Shown here piece by piece: positions 9,186 through 17,210 of a stretch of DNA of 64,000 nt. The notes under the pieces were generated by a model. That model saw only the letters and a program-made list of their open reading frames with translations, was not told where the DNA came from and did no database searches. Origin of the DNA: Mannheimia indoligenes. GTDB taxonomy: Bacteria; Pseudomonadota; Gammaproteobacteria; Enterobacterales; Pasteurellaceae. Positions within the stretch are counted from its first letter, which is position 1. Each line of letters starts with the position of its first letter. A program made the translations under genes and the position numbers. The stretch covers positions 186,001-250,000 of the forward strand of contig NZ_JBAJJM010000001.1 of the NCBI RefSeq assembly GCF_036880405.1. The letters run 5' to 3'.

Positions 9186-9299
9186 AATTATTGTTAATAA
9201 AGGTAGTAATGATACCTGAAAAAAGGGGAGAAATCTTGAAAATTTTTGTCAAAATTTTGATAGGTTCGGTATGAATTTCAAGGACATTTTAATTGGTGA

Positions 9300-9356
9300 A
9301 CAAGCGGTCATTTTTTGCTGAAAATTTGCAAATTTTTCACTAAAAATGACCGCTTG
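9300..9356 (-). terminator. Inverted uptake-signal pair after the ABC exporter gene
   Basis: ACAAGCGGTCATTTTT at the left and AAAAATGACCGCTTG at the right pair across a short AT-rich centre that includes a TTTGCAAA core. It lies 28 bases past the stop of the minus-strand ABC exporter gene and upstream of dnaA, so it most likely terminates the exporter transcript. Confidence 0.65.
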
Positions 9357-9384
9357 ATCTTAAAAGATAAGGTGAGATCTACGT

Positions 9385-11232
9385 TTAGATATCGGTATGT
9401 TCCGGTAAGAATCCACCACTTTGATGGGCCCAAAGTCTTGCGTAAACGCCATTTTGAGCAAGTAATTCTTCGTGTGTACCTTGCTCAACAATTTCGCCTT
9501 TATCTAGCACAATTAATCTATCCATTGCCATAATGGTAGAGAGGCGGTGAGCAATCGCCACTACCGTTTTGCCTTCCATCAGTTTGGTGAGGTTTTCTTG
9601 AATTGCCACTTCCACTTCAGAATCTAAGGCACTGGTTGCTTCATCTAATAACAGAATTGGGGCATCTTTTAACATCACACGGGCAATTGCAATACGTTGG
9701 CGTTGTCCGCCTGAAAGTTTTACACCACGTTCGCCAACGTGTGCATCAAAACCTGTTCTGCCTTTGGCATCTTGCAAGTTTGGAATAAATTCACTTGCAG
9801 CGGCTTGCTCGACGGCTTTGATCATCTCTTCCTCTGTGGCAGTTGGGCGACCATACATTAGGTTCTCACGCACAGAACGGTGGAGTAGTGAGGTATCTTG
9901 CGTTACTAAGCCAATTTGTGAACGGAGGCTTTCTTGTGTGATATCTCGAATATTCTGACCATCAATCGTAATTGAGCCGTCTTGAATATCGTAAAAACGT
10001 AATAGTAAGTTGGTAAGCGTTGATTTACCTGCACCACTACGACCTACTAAGCCCACTTTTTCACCCGGTTTGATGGTTAAATCAAAATCTTTCAGTAATG
10101 GTTTTTTGACATCGTAGGCAAAATCTACGTTCTCAAATTTAATTTCGCCTTTGGTTACATTTAACGGTTGAGCATTCTCTTTATCTACCACATTGTGCGG
10201 TTTGGAAAGGGTAATCATACCGTCTTGTACGGTACCTAAATTTTCAAATAGACGGGCAAACTCCCACATAATCCATTGCGATAATCCTTTGATTCTTAAT
10301 GCTAACGCAGTTGAGGTGGCAATAGCCCCAGCAGTTACTACGCTTGACCCCCAAAGCCATAAACCGATACCTGCGGTGGAGATAATTAATGCCATAGAGG
10401 TTAGGTTGGTTACGGTTTCTATCACGGTAACTAAACGCATCTGTTTATGTACCGTAACCATAAATTCTTCCATTGATTCTTTCGCATAAGCAGATTCACG
10501 ATTACCGTGAGAGAATAACTTGACAGTTGCAATGTTTGAGTAAGCATCTGTAATTCGACCGGTCATAAGGCTTCGAGCATCAGATTGTTCTTGGGCTGCT
10601 TGAGCCAGTTTAGGCACGAAATAGATAATAGTGGCAGCAAGTGAAATCACCCATAAGATAAAGGGGATAAATAACCAGCTATCCAGTTGCAATAAAATCA
10701 CACTTGAGGTGGTAAAATACACTAATACATAAACCAACATATCCGCACAAGTCATAATCACATCACGCACGGAGAGGGCAGTTTGCATTACTTTTGCGGA
10801 TACTCGCCCTGCAAATTCATCTTGGTAAAAGCCTAGACTTTGCCCTAGCATTAAGCGGTGGAAGTTCCAACGCAAACGCATTGGAAAAACGCCTTGTAAA
10901 GATTGGAAGCGAATGCTACTGGCGAGATAAACGAATACAACGGCGAGTATCGCAATAAAAAACATTCCTATAATTGTCCAACTTTTTTCAGCCCAGAGTT
11001 CAGCAGGTGTGTATTTGTTGATCCAATCGACTAAATCGCCCATAAATTGAAACAGAATGGCTTCAATAACGCCGACTGCTGCTACAAAGATTGTCAGAAT
11101 TAGAATATAAATTCGCATTCCTTTTGTAGCATCAAAAATAAAAGGAATTAAACCTGATTTTGGCGTTTTCGGCATTTCATTTGGGTAGGTTTCCACCCTT
11201 GCCTCAAACCATCTAAAGAGTTTTTCAAACAT
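9385..11232 (-). CDS. ABC exporter, fused permease and ATPase
   Basis: 615-residue half-transporter: an N-terminal type IV ABC membrane domain with about six helices (about 40-330), then one nucleotide-binding domain with Walker A GLVGRSGAGKSTL, signature LSGGQRQRIAIARV, Walker B APILLLDEATSALD and the switch histidine in AHRLSTI. This is the MsbA/multidrug exporter superfamily and would act as a homodimer or heterodimer. Substrate cannot be told. A GGGGCAAA hairpin terminator separates it from luxS, so it appears to be monocistronic. Confidence 0.85.
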   Translation of the reverse strand: MFEKLFRWFEARVETYPNEMPKTPKSGLIPFIFDATKGMRIYILILTIFVAAVGVIEAILFQFMGDLVDWINKYTPAELWAEKSWTIIGMFFIAILAVVFVYLASSIRFQSLQGVFPMRLRWNFHRLMLGQSLGFYQDEFAGRVSAKVMQTALSVRDVIMTCADMLVYVLVYFTTSSVILLQLDSWLFIPFILWVISLAATIIYFVPKLAQAAQEQSDARSLMTGRITDAYSNIATVKLFSHGNRESAYAKESMEEFMVTVHKQMRLVTVIETVTNLTSMALIISTAGIGLWLWGSSVVTAGAIATSTALALRIKGLSQWIMWEFARLFENLGTVQDGMITLSKPHNVVDKENAQPLNVTKGEIKFENVDFAYDVKKPLLKDFDLTIKPGEKVGLVGRSGAGKSTLTNLLLRFYDIQDGSITIDGQNIRDITQESLRSQIGLVTQDTSLLHRSVRENLMYGRPTATEEEMIKAVEQAAASEFIPNLQDAKGRTGFDAHVGERGVKLSGGQRQRIAIARVMLKDAPILLLDEATSALDSEVEVAIQENLTKLMEGKTVVAIAHRLSTIMAMDRLIVLDKGEIVEQGTHEELLAQNGVYARLWAHQSGGFLPEHTDI

Positions 11233-11262
11233 AAACTAATGATTTCCGAGTATAAAAAAGTA

Positions 11263-11284
11263 GGGGCAAATAGCAATTTGCCCC
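11263..11284 (-). terminator. Terminator after luxS
   Basis: GGGGCAAA/TTTGCCCC stem; read on the minus strand it is followed by TACTTTTTTAT. Confidence 0.8.
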
Positions 11285-11303
11285 AGTAAGATTTTAATAA
11301 AAA

Positions 11304-11813
11304 TTACGGATTTAACAATTTGTCATCTAATGCTAAATCTTCATTACGGTTAATACCAATTCCTACAGTTAAAACATCACGAGCAATTTTGTGAGCTTCT
11401 TCTAATGAATGCTCTTTATAAGAGCCACATTGGTATTCATTCAGTTCCGGAATTGCGGAAACATCTGGAATTTTGTTTAACGCATCTTCCATAGAAGCCG
11501 TCCAAGCATCTGCAACTTCTTGTGCAGAAGGTGAGCCGATTAGCGACATATAAAAGCCTGTGCGGCAACCCATTGGTGAAATATCAATAATTTCCACGTT
11601 TTCGCTATTTAAGTGATCACGCATAAAGCCAGCAAACAGATGCTCCATTGTGTGAATACCACGCACAGGAAGAATATCAATATTCGGGCGGCAAAAACGT
11701 AAATCAAACACGGTAATAGTATCGCCTTTTGGTGTTGTCATTGTTTTAGCAACACGCACCGCAGGGGCATTCATTTTAGTATGATCAACTTTAAAACTAT
11801 CTAATAAAGGCAT
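11304..11813 (-). CDS. luxS: S-ribosylhomocysteine lyase LuxS
   Basis: Metalloenzyme of the activated methyl cycle that splits S-ribosylhomocysteine to homocysteine and DPD, the precursor of autoinducer-2. 169 residues starting MPLLDSFKVDHTK. Metal ligands His54 and His58 are in HTMEH and Cys129 is in QCGSYKEH; the catalytic Cys83 is in MGCRTGFY. The frame is open further upstream, but the ATG at 11813 has GGAG 7 bases before it and gives the family N-terminus. letB ends only 17 bases upstream, so co-transcription is likely. Confidence 0.96.
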   Translation of the reverse strand: MPLLDSFKVDHTKMNAPAVRVAKTMTTPKGDTITVFDLRFCRPNIDILPVRGIHTMEHLFAGFMRDHLNSENVEIIDISPMGCRTGFYMSLIGSPSAQEVADAWTASMEDALNKIPDVSAIPELNEYQCGSYKEHSLEEAHKIARDVLTVGIGINRNEDLALDDKLLNP

Positions 11814-11830
11814 TTTTTCACTCCATAATA

Positions 11831-14500
11831 TTATTCTGCAATTCCTTGTTCCCACGCTGGGGCGTCTTCAGGAAGTTTGCGTTGTAAGAAAAATCTTCTA
11901 TTGGCTTGGGCTTGTGGCTTCACCACTTTAGTGTAAGGGGTAGAGAATTCAATACCGCCGTTTAATAATTGCGACATCGTACCGGAATTCATACTCACAC
12001 CTTGTAAGCTGATATCCATTGTATAGCCTGACGCTTGCCAGAATTGGGTATTAGTTCTGACTAAGTGTTTGTATTTATTGTTAATTTTAAGGTGAATTAA
12101 CACTCTGTCGTTGAGTTCACTTAAGCTTAAGTGGCTCACAATACCGACTTGCATTCCACGATAAAGTACAGGTGCTTCCGGCTGAATACCATTGGCATTT
12201 GTGGTTTCCACAATAATTGGGAAGCCGCTTGCGTAGGTTGTTTTTACTGTATCGGTTTGTGATAGCTCAAAATAGTTTTGAGCTTTGCCAGAACCCGCAT
12301 CAACGGTAATATAGTTTTGCAATGCAGCATCTAAATTTTTAAAGCCAGCCGTACTAATTTCAGGCGAAACCACACTAAATTTTGCACCAGCTTTAGCAAT
12401 AGACGGATAATATTTGCCTTGAATGTAAGCGGTCGCTTTTATCTGTTTTTTGGCATTTTGCAATTCCAGTTTTTCAATTCGACCCACTGTTAAGCCCATA
12501 TACTTGATATCCATACCCTCGCTGAGTTTGCTACCGTCTTTTGCAATGAGAGTAATGTAAGTATTACCTGAAGTTGCTTTCTCTTTTGTTGCGTAAAGGG
12601 TTTTATTGCCTTTTGAGCCACCATTATCAAAGCTAATTGCTCCTTTTAATATTCGCATTAAAGGTGATGTAGTGATGTTTACACCTTTTAATGACACATC
12701 AACATTGGTTGCAGGTTCAATCCAGAAACGGCTTGTTTCTGTTAATAAATGGCGATAATTAGGCTGAATAAAGAGTTCAACATCAAAGCGATTTTGCTTA
12801 GGAGTTACTTTTAAAACTTCGCCGACTTGAAAATCTCGATAGAGTACAACTGAACCTTCACTAATACCTGATAATGATTCGGCAGAAAGTGTAATAGTTG
12901 CGTTTTTGCTTAAAGTTGAAATGCCGGATTCCGCACTTTCTATATCTTTATATAACGGATACTGCTTTTTAGGATTACCTTCACTCTTACCATTAATTAA
13001 GCGAATCCCTCCCTTTAACCAATCAGAGGTCGAGCCTGCGTGTATACGTAAGCCATCTAAACCGACTGACATATCCAGATTGGAAATGGCAACAAACTTA
13101 CTGTTACTGCCAATTAAATTACGATAAGGCGGATAGATAATCGCATCAAAGCGAATATTCTCTAAATCTAATGAACGTTTAACAATTTCGCCAATTTGCA
13201 CATCGCTATAGTAAATACCTTGATTTACATCAACCCCATAGGCTTGCGGTGCAGTTAGGCTGAAACTCAGTAAATTTGGTAAACTTAATAAGTAATCGGC
13301 TTCATTTTGTACGATAAACTCAGATTGAGGCTCTCCTTCTCCTTCTCCGGGTTGAACATCAAAATAAATGCCACGCAGAAGCTCGCCAATTTTAGTTAAT
13401 TGCTCCGCATTTAATGCAAATTTGGGTTCTTTCAGCAATATTTTCGTTTGTGAACGCAGTAAATTTTCGTAACTTGGATCGATTAATAAAATACCATCAA
13501 TTAATTTATCTTGCTCCAAATTTTGTTGCGGTAAACCGTTATCGGTTACTTCTGGTAATTTTAGCTGAGAAAGTGTACCAATTTGCGTACGTTGATAAAA
13601 AACGGAGGTTTCATTTACCTTTAAATTAGGCGAAACAGGTACTTTAACCTTGATTTCAATACCGCGTTTTGCCGATTTTAAATCCGGATATAGTTCAAAT
13701 TTTTGCCCTTGTTCGGCAGCTTCCATATTATCAGGCGAATCGAAGGCAACCGCTCCTTGCACTACAGAGGCAAGACTTTCCATATTAACTCTTATGCCTT
13801 GTAAATTAAGATCGGCACTAATACCACTAATATTCCAGAAACGGCTCTCTTTTTTCACCAAATGAGCGTACTTTTTCTGAATGATAACGTCGATTTCTAT
13901 TTTCTTCTGATCTTTGGTAAAACGGTAGTCGGCAATGTTTCCCACAGGCACTTTACGGAAATAAACGCTTGCTCCTACATTAATTGAGCCGATATCATCA
14001 GAAACGAGACGGACAAGTAAATCGCCATCACTTACGGTAACAGCCGGGGGATCTTCTTCAGCAATGAATTCATCGGCAGACTCGCCCTCGCCGGGTAAGA
14101 GAGTAATATAGTTACCCGAAACAATCGCATCTAACCCGGAAACCCCTGCTAATGAAGCAGAGGGTTGAACCAGCCAAAATTTAGTATCTTGGCGTAATAG
14201 GCTTCTTGCCTCGGCATTGATCTCTGCTAAAACTTCAACTTCTCTTAAATTATCAACAAAATAAACACGTTTTACTCGCCCGATTTCTAAACCTTGATAA
14301 CGAACAATGGTTTTTCCTGCAACAATTCCATCGCCTTTAGCAAATCGGATCGAGATTGTTTCGCCCTGTTCTTTTAAGATCTGGAAAAAAAGTAAAGCCC
14401 CAATAATAAAAGCGACAATTGGCAAGAGCCAAAAAGGCGATATTTTGCGAGGTTGCCTGATTTGGGCATCCATTACGGGTTGTGTCTGTTCTTCCATCAT
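11831..14500 (-). CDS. letB: Seven-MCE-domain intermembrane lipid transport protein (LetB/YebT type)
   Basis: 889-residue protein with a short cytoplasmic N-terminus, one transmembrane helix at about 20-42 (SPFWLLPIVAFIIGALLFF) and seven successive MCE domains. Each has a recognisable core such as IVRYQGLEIGRVKRV, VYFRKVPVGNIADY, VLYRDFQVGEVLKV or VLYRGMQVGIVSHL. This count and length match E. coli LetB (877 aa), whose hexamer forms a periplasm-spanning tunnel for lipids, rather than the three-MCE PqiB. The usual partner letA is not adjacent: upstream is fur and downstream luxS. Either of two adjacent ATGs (14500 or 14497) may be the start. Confidence 0.9.
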   Translation of the reverse strand: MMEEQTQPVMDAQIRQPRKISPFWLLPIVAFIIGALLFFQILKEQGETISIRFAKGDGIVAGKTIVRYQGLEIGRVKRVYFVDNLREVEVLAEINAEARSLLRQDTKFWLVQPSASLAGVSGLDAIVSGNYITLLPGEGESADEFIAEEDPPAVTVSDGDLLVRLVSDDIGSINVGASVYFRKVPVGNIADYRFTKDQKKIEIDVIIQKKYAHLVKKESRFWNISGISADLNLQGIRVNMESLASVVQGAVAFDSPDNMEAAEQGQKFELYPDLKSAKRGIEIKVKVPVSPNLKVNETSVFYQRTQIGTLSQLKLPEVTDNGLPQQNLEQDKLIDGILLIDPSYENLLRSQTKILLKEPKFALNAEQLTKIGELLRGIYFDVQPGEGEGEPQSEFIVQNEADYLLSLPNLLSFSLTAPQAYGVDVNQGIYYSDVQIGEIVKRSLDLENIRFDAIIYPPYRNLIGSNSKFVAISNLDMSVGLDGLRIHAGSTSDWLKGGIRLINGKSEGNPKKQYPLYKDIESAESGISTLSKNATITLSAESLSGISEGSVVLYRDFQVGEVLKVTPKQNRFDVELFIQPNYRHLLTETSRFWIEPATNVDVSLKGVNITTSPLMRILKGAISFDNGGSKGNKTLYATKEKATSGNTYITLIAKDGSKLSEGMDIKYMGLTVGRIEKLELQNAKKQIKATAYIQGKYYPSIAKAGAKFSVVSPEISTAGFKNLDAALQNYITVDAGSGKAQNYFELSQTDTVKTTYASGFPIIVETTNANGIQPEAPVLYRGMQVGIVSHLSLSELNDRVLIHLKINNKYKHLVRTNTQFWQASGYTMDISLQGVSMNSGTMSQLLNGGIEFSTPYTKVVKPQAQANRRFFLQRKLPEDAPAWEQGIAE

Positions 14501-14532
14501 AATATTAATTAACGAAACCTATATAGAACAAT

Positions 14533-14561
14533 ACCGAAGACCCTCAAAAAGGGGCTTCGGT
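14533..14561 (-). terminator. Terminator after fur
   Basis: ACCGAAG(A)CCC pairs with GGG(G)CTTCGGT; the loop on the minus strand is TTTTTGA. It lies between fur and letB. Confidence 0.6.
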
Positions 14562-14589
14562 AATAGATAATTAAGTTAAATAAGAGCTC

Positions 14590-15030
14590 TTATTTTTTCT
14601 CATCACAATTGGTTAAATTGCTACATTTACCGTAGAGATATAAACTGTGGTTGGTTAGTTCCATTCCGTGCTTTTCACTGATTTCACGTTGGCGGCGTTC
14701 CATATCCGGATCTTTAAATTCAAATACTTTACCGCAATCCATACAGATGATGTGATCGTGTTCGTGGTTCATATTTAATTCAAATACCGCTTTGTTTGCA
14801 TCGAAATTATGACGAGTTAAAATGCCCGCTTCTTCAAATTGGTTTAATACACGGTAAACAGTTGCCAAACCAATATCTGAACCTTTTTCTAACAGAATCT
14901 TATAAATATCTTCCGCTGCAAAATGTTGCATTTCATCACGAATGTCTTGCATTAATGCAAGAATGGTTAAACGAGGCTCGGTAACTTTTAAGCCTACCTC
15001 TTTTAAACGTTTAATATTTGCTTCAGACAT
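14590..15030 (-). CDS. fur: Ferric uptake regulator Fur
   Basis: Iron-responsive dimeric repressor. 146 residues from the ATG at 15030, which is preceded by an AGGTGG ribosome site; a GTG nine bases further up lacks one. N-terminal winged helix (LKVTEPRLTILALMQ, IGLATVYRVLNQFEEAGIL), then a metal-binding C-terminal domain with HEHDHIICMDCGKVFEF and a second cysteine pair near the end (KCSNLTNC). It is the third gene of ybfE-fldA-fur, with the same order as in E. coli, and may autoregulate through the Fur-like box upstream of ybfE. Confidence 0.96.
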   Translation of the reverse strand: MSEANIKRLKEVGLKVTEPRLTILALMQDIRDEMQHFAAEDIYKILLEKGSDIGLATVYRVLNQFEEAGILTRHNFDANKAVFELNMNHEHDHIICMDCGKVFEFKDPDMERRQREISEKHGMELTNHSLYLYGKCSNLTNCDEKK

Positions 15031-15061
15031 ATCTGCCACCTAATTATCTTTACTTAAAACC

Positions 15062-15586
15062 TTATGCAAGTTGGTCTAAACACATTTCTTCTTTTAACTG
15101 TGCACACCATTTATTAACACGCTCAGTGGTTAATTCAGGTTGTCTATCTTCATCAATGCAAAGACCGACAAAAGTTGCATCATCAACTAAAGCTTGTGAA
15201 ACCTCAAAGTTATAACCTTCAGTTGACCAATGCCCAACAATAACCGCACCGTTTGGCTCAATAATATCACGCACTGTACCCATTGCATCACAGAAATATT
15301 CTGCGTAATCTTCTTGATCTCCACAACCAAAAATTGCTACCACTTTACCGTTAAAATCAATCTCTTTTAACGTTGGCATAAAATCATCCCAATCTGCTTG
15401 AGATTCTCCATAATACCAAGTCGGAATACCAAACATTAGAAAATCGTATGCTTCAATATCTTCTTTCGTACTTTTAGCAATATCACGAATATCAATTAAT
15501 TCAGCACCTAAATTTTTCTGAATCATTTTAGAAATATTTTCTGTATTGCCGGTATCACTACCGTAAAATAAACCTACAACTGCCAT
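15062..15586 (-). CDS. fldA: Flavodoxin FldA
   Basis: Low-potential FMN electron carrier, 174 residues, long-chain type. The phosphate-binding loop GSDTGNTENISKMI is at residues 9-22, and the isoalloxazine loops follow (PTWYYGESQADWDDF, GCGDQEDYAEYFCDAMG). It donates electrons to enzymes such as IspG, encoded about 11 kb away. The gene starts 5 bases after ybfE stops and ends 31 bases before the fur start, so all three are co-transcribed. Confidence 0.96.
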   Translation of the reverse strand: MAVVGLFYGSDTGNTENISKMIQKNLGAELIDIRDIAKSTKEDIEAYDFLMFGIPTWYYGESQADWDDFMPTLKEIDFNGKVVAIFGCGDQEDYAEYFCDAMGTVRDIIEPNGAVIVGHWSTEGYNFEVSQALVDDATFVGLCIDEDRQPELTTERVNKWCAQLKEEMCLDQLA

Positions 15587-15591
15587 TGCTA

Positions 15592-15867
15592 CTACCTATT
15601 TTTGATATAATTATTTAGAATTATTTCAATCAACTGCCCGCGTGAAATACCTTGTTCGGCTGCCTGTTCCTCTAAAAGTTTGACTAAATCAGAATGCAAT
15701 TTAAGTTCAACCCGCTTTAAACCCGACGATTTATCTCGCTTTAGCTGATTACGTTTATTGATTCGAATTTGTTGTTCTCTATCAAGAGGATTAGTGCGAG
15801 GACGCCCAACTTTTGGTACAGTCGCAAACAGATCTAATGTGATACAATCTGAATCTTGTTTTGCCAT
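15592..15867 (-). CDS. ybfE: YbfE/CopB-like ribbon-helix-helix regulatory protein
   Basis: 91-residue basic protein starting MAKQDSDCITLDLF. The segment GRPRTNPLDREQQIRINKRN followed by RVELKLHSDLVKLLEEQAAE is the family pattern of E. coli YbfE (LexA-regulated, CopB family), with a predicted ribbon-helix-helix at the C-terminal half. The frame is open to 16020, but the extra residues are hydrophobic, unlike the family, and include the promoter region, so the ATG at 15867 is used. No CTG-N10-CAG LexA box is seen; a Fur-like box is. First gene of the fldA-fur operon. Confidence 0.82.
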   Translation of the reverse strand: MAKQDSDCITLDLFATVPKVGRPRTNPLDREQQIRINKRNQLKRDKSSGLKRVELKLHSDLVKLLEEQAAEQGISRGQLIEIILNNYIKNR

Positions 15868-15907
15868 TTCTTTATATCGGGCTTTTTGACTTCCATTCAC
15901 TTTCCAT

Positions 15908-15925
15908 TTTAATGAGAATGAGAAG
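15908..15925 (-). promoter_or_regulatory. Putative Fur box in the ybfE-fldA-fur promoter
   Basis: Three consecutive GATAAT-like hexamers TTTAAT-GAGAAT-GAGAAG, 41-58 bases upstream of ybfE. On the minus strand they fall between a TTGGAA -35-like element and a TAAAAT -10-like element. This fits iron-dependent control of flavodoxin and Fur; the assignment is inference. Confidence 0.45.
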
Positions 15926-16120
15926 CTACTTTCCAAAGTGTGAACTATATCAAAAATCCAAACATTTGAAAAGTAAATCAGTCGGAAAACAAGCGGTGTT
16001 TTTTTGCTAAAAAGTTGCAATTAACTCGTTGTGGGTATAACCTGCCGTTACTATTCAGAATAGCGAAGAAAGGTAAATTGCACTATAATTCTGAAACGAA
16101 AATGATGAAAAGGAGAAAAT

Positions 16121-17107
16121 GTGTCAATTATCCATTTAGCTATTGCGAGCGATTTTACGCTTGCAGAAAAACTACTTGAAGTATTAGAAACCCAAGATTT
16201 AGGCATTGAGAAAATTTCGGCAGTAGAATTAGAGCCTTTCGGAGAAGAGCAAAACTTACGCTTAGGAGCAAAAGCCGTTGCACAATATGCGTTAGATGAA
16301 GTGAATTGGGCTGAATTTACTCACGTTTTATTTGCAGGCAAAATGGCTCAAGCAGAAGTGTTGGCTGAAGCGGTGAAAGCGGGCTGTGTGATTTTAGATT
16401 TATATGGCATTACCGCATTGATTAGCGATGTACCTGTAATTGTGCCAAGTGTAAATGATGAAAATGTGGCAAATGTGCGTGAGCGAAATATTGTAGCCCT
16501 AGCCAATCCACAAGTTTCGCAACTGGCATTGGCATTAAAGCCGTTATTAGCTCAGCCTTTAAATCAAGTATTTGTAACTTCACTTTTACCTTCAGCTTAT
16601 TTTGGCGATGAGAAAGTTAAAGAATTAGCCGGGCAAACCGCACGTTTATTAAATGGCATTCCGTTTGATGAAAATGCAGAGCGTATTGCGTTTGATGTTG
16701 TGCCTGCTAATGTGCAAGGTGAGGAGAAAAAGTTGCCTTTCTCTAAAGCCTTTGAACTGCAACTTGCAAAAGTTTTACCAAATTTGACCGCTTGTATTAC
16801 TTTCCACACTATTCAAGTGCCGGTATTTTATGGTGTGTCGCAAATGGTTTCGGTACAATCTGAGTATCCGCTAGATGCTGAAAATTTAAGTACGGAATGG
16901 AAAGCAACAAGTTGGATTAATTTTAATGAAAATTCAGTGATTACTGCGGTAAAAAATGGTGAAAATGAAGAGCGAAATGCATTAGAAATCAGCCAGTTAT
17001 TAGCAAAATCAGAACAAGAAATTCAGTTCTGGTCTGTGGCTGATGAGCAACGTTTTAGTTTGGCATTGTTATCGGTTGAACTATTAAAATTAGTTTTAGA
17101 ATATTAA
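16121..17107 (+). CDS. usg: Usg-like aspartate-semialdehyde dehydrogenase homologue lacking the catalytic cysteine
   Basis: 328 residues related to Asd and matching E. coli Usg (for example LAGQTARLLNGIPFDE and the NIVALANPQVSQLALALKPL segment). Where Asd has its active-site cysteine the sequence reads ALANPQVSQ, so dehydrogenase activity is unlikely; the function of Usg proteins is not established. GTG start at 16121 with AGGAG five bases upstream. In E. coli usg lies between pdxB and truA; here it stands alone before a purine permease with a structured leader. Confidence 0.85.
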   Translation: MSIIHLAIASDFTLAEKLLEVLETQDLGIEKISAVELEPFGEEQNLRLGAKAVAQYALDEVNWAEFTHVLFAGKMAQAEVLAEAVKAGCVILDLYGITALISDVPVIVPSVNDENVANVRERNIVALANPQVSQLALALKPLLAQPLNQVFVTSLLPSAYFGDEKVKELAGQTARLLNGIPFDENAERIAFDVVPANVQGEEKKLPFSKAFELQLAKVLPNLTACITFHTIQVPVFYGVSQMVSVQSEYPLDAENLSTEWKATSWINFNENSVITAVKNGENEERNALEISQLLAKSEQEIQFWSVADEQRFSLALLSVELLKLVLEY

Positions 17108-17109
17108 AT

Positions 17110-17190
17110 ACTTGCCAAACGGTTCATTCCGTGATAAAAATCACCAACGCCCGAGCAACCGATTGCTTGGGCGTTGTCATTTTCACAATT
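17110..17190 (+). promoter_or_regulatory. Candidate purine (NMT1/xanthine-type) riboswitch with overlapping terminator
   Basis: Between usg and the purine permease. A possible aptamer is a stem interrupted by two internal loops: TTG (17112-17114)/CAA (17156-17158), loop, CGG (17120-17122)/CCG (17151-17153), loop TTCATTCC/CAACGC, and hairpin GTGAT-AAAA-ATCAC (17131-17144). The 3' half overlaps a 14-bp hairpin CAACGCCCGAGCAA/TTGCTTGGGCGTTG (17145-17176, one G/T wobble) followed by TCATTTTC, so the two folds exclude each other. That is riboswitch architecture. The NMT1 label rests on the two-internal-loop layout and the permease context and is inference. Confidence 0.5.
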
Positions 17191-17210
17191 TATTAAGTTA
17201 CGAAGGTCTT

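Noticed and set aside
9186..9384. Possible oriC next to dnaA
   Set aside because: No DnaA boxes and no typical AT-rich 13-mers in order; the gap holds an uptake-signal hairpin.
15868..16020. N-terminal extension of the YbfE-like protein
   Set aside because: The frame is open but lies over the promoter and Fur-like box; the family starts at MAKQ.
17112..17210. N-terminal extension of the purine permease
   Set aside because: The extra 33 residues are translated from the leader hairpin and are unlike the family; the ATG at 17211 has a ribosome site.
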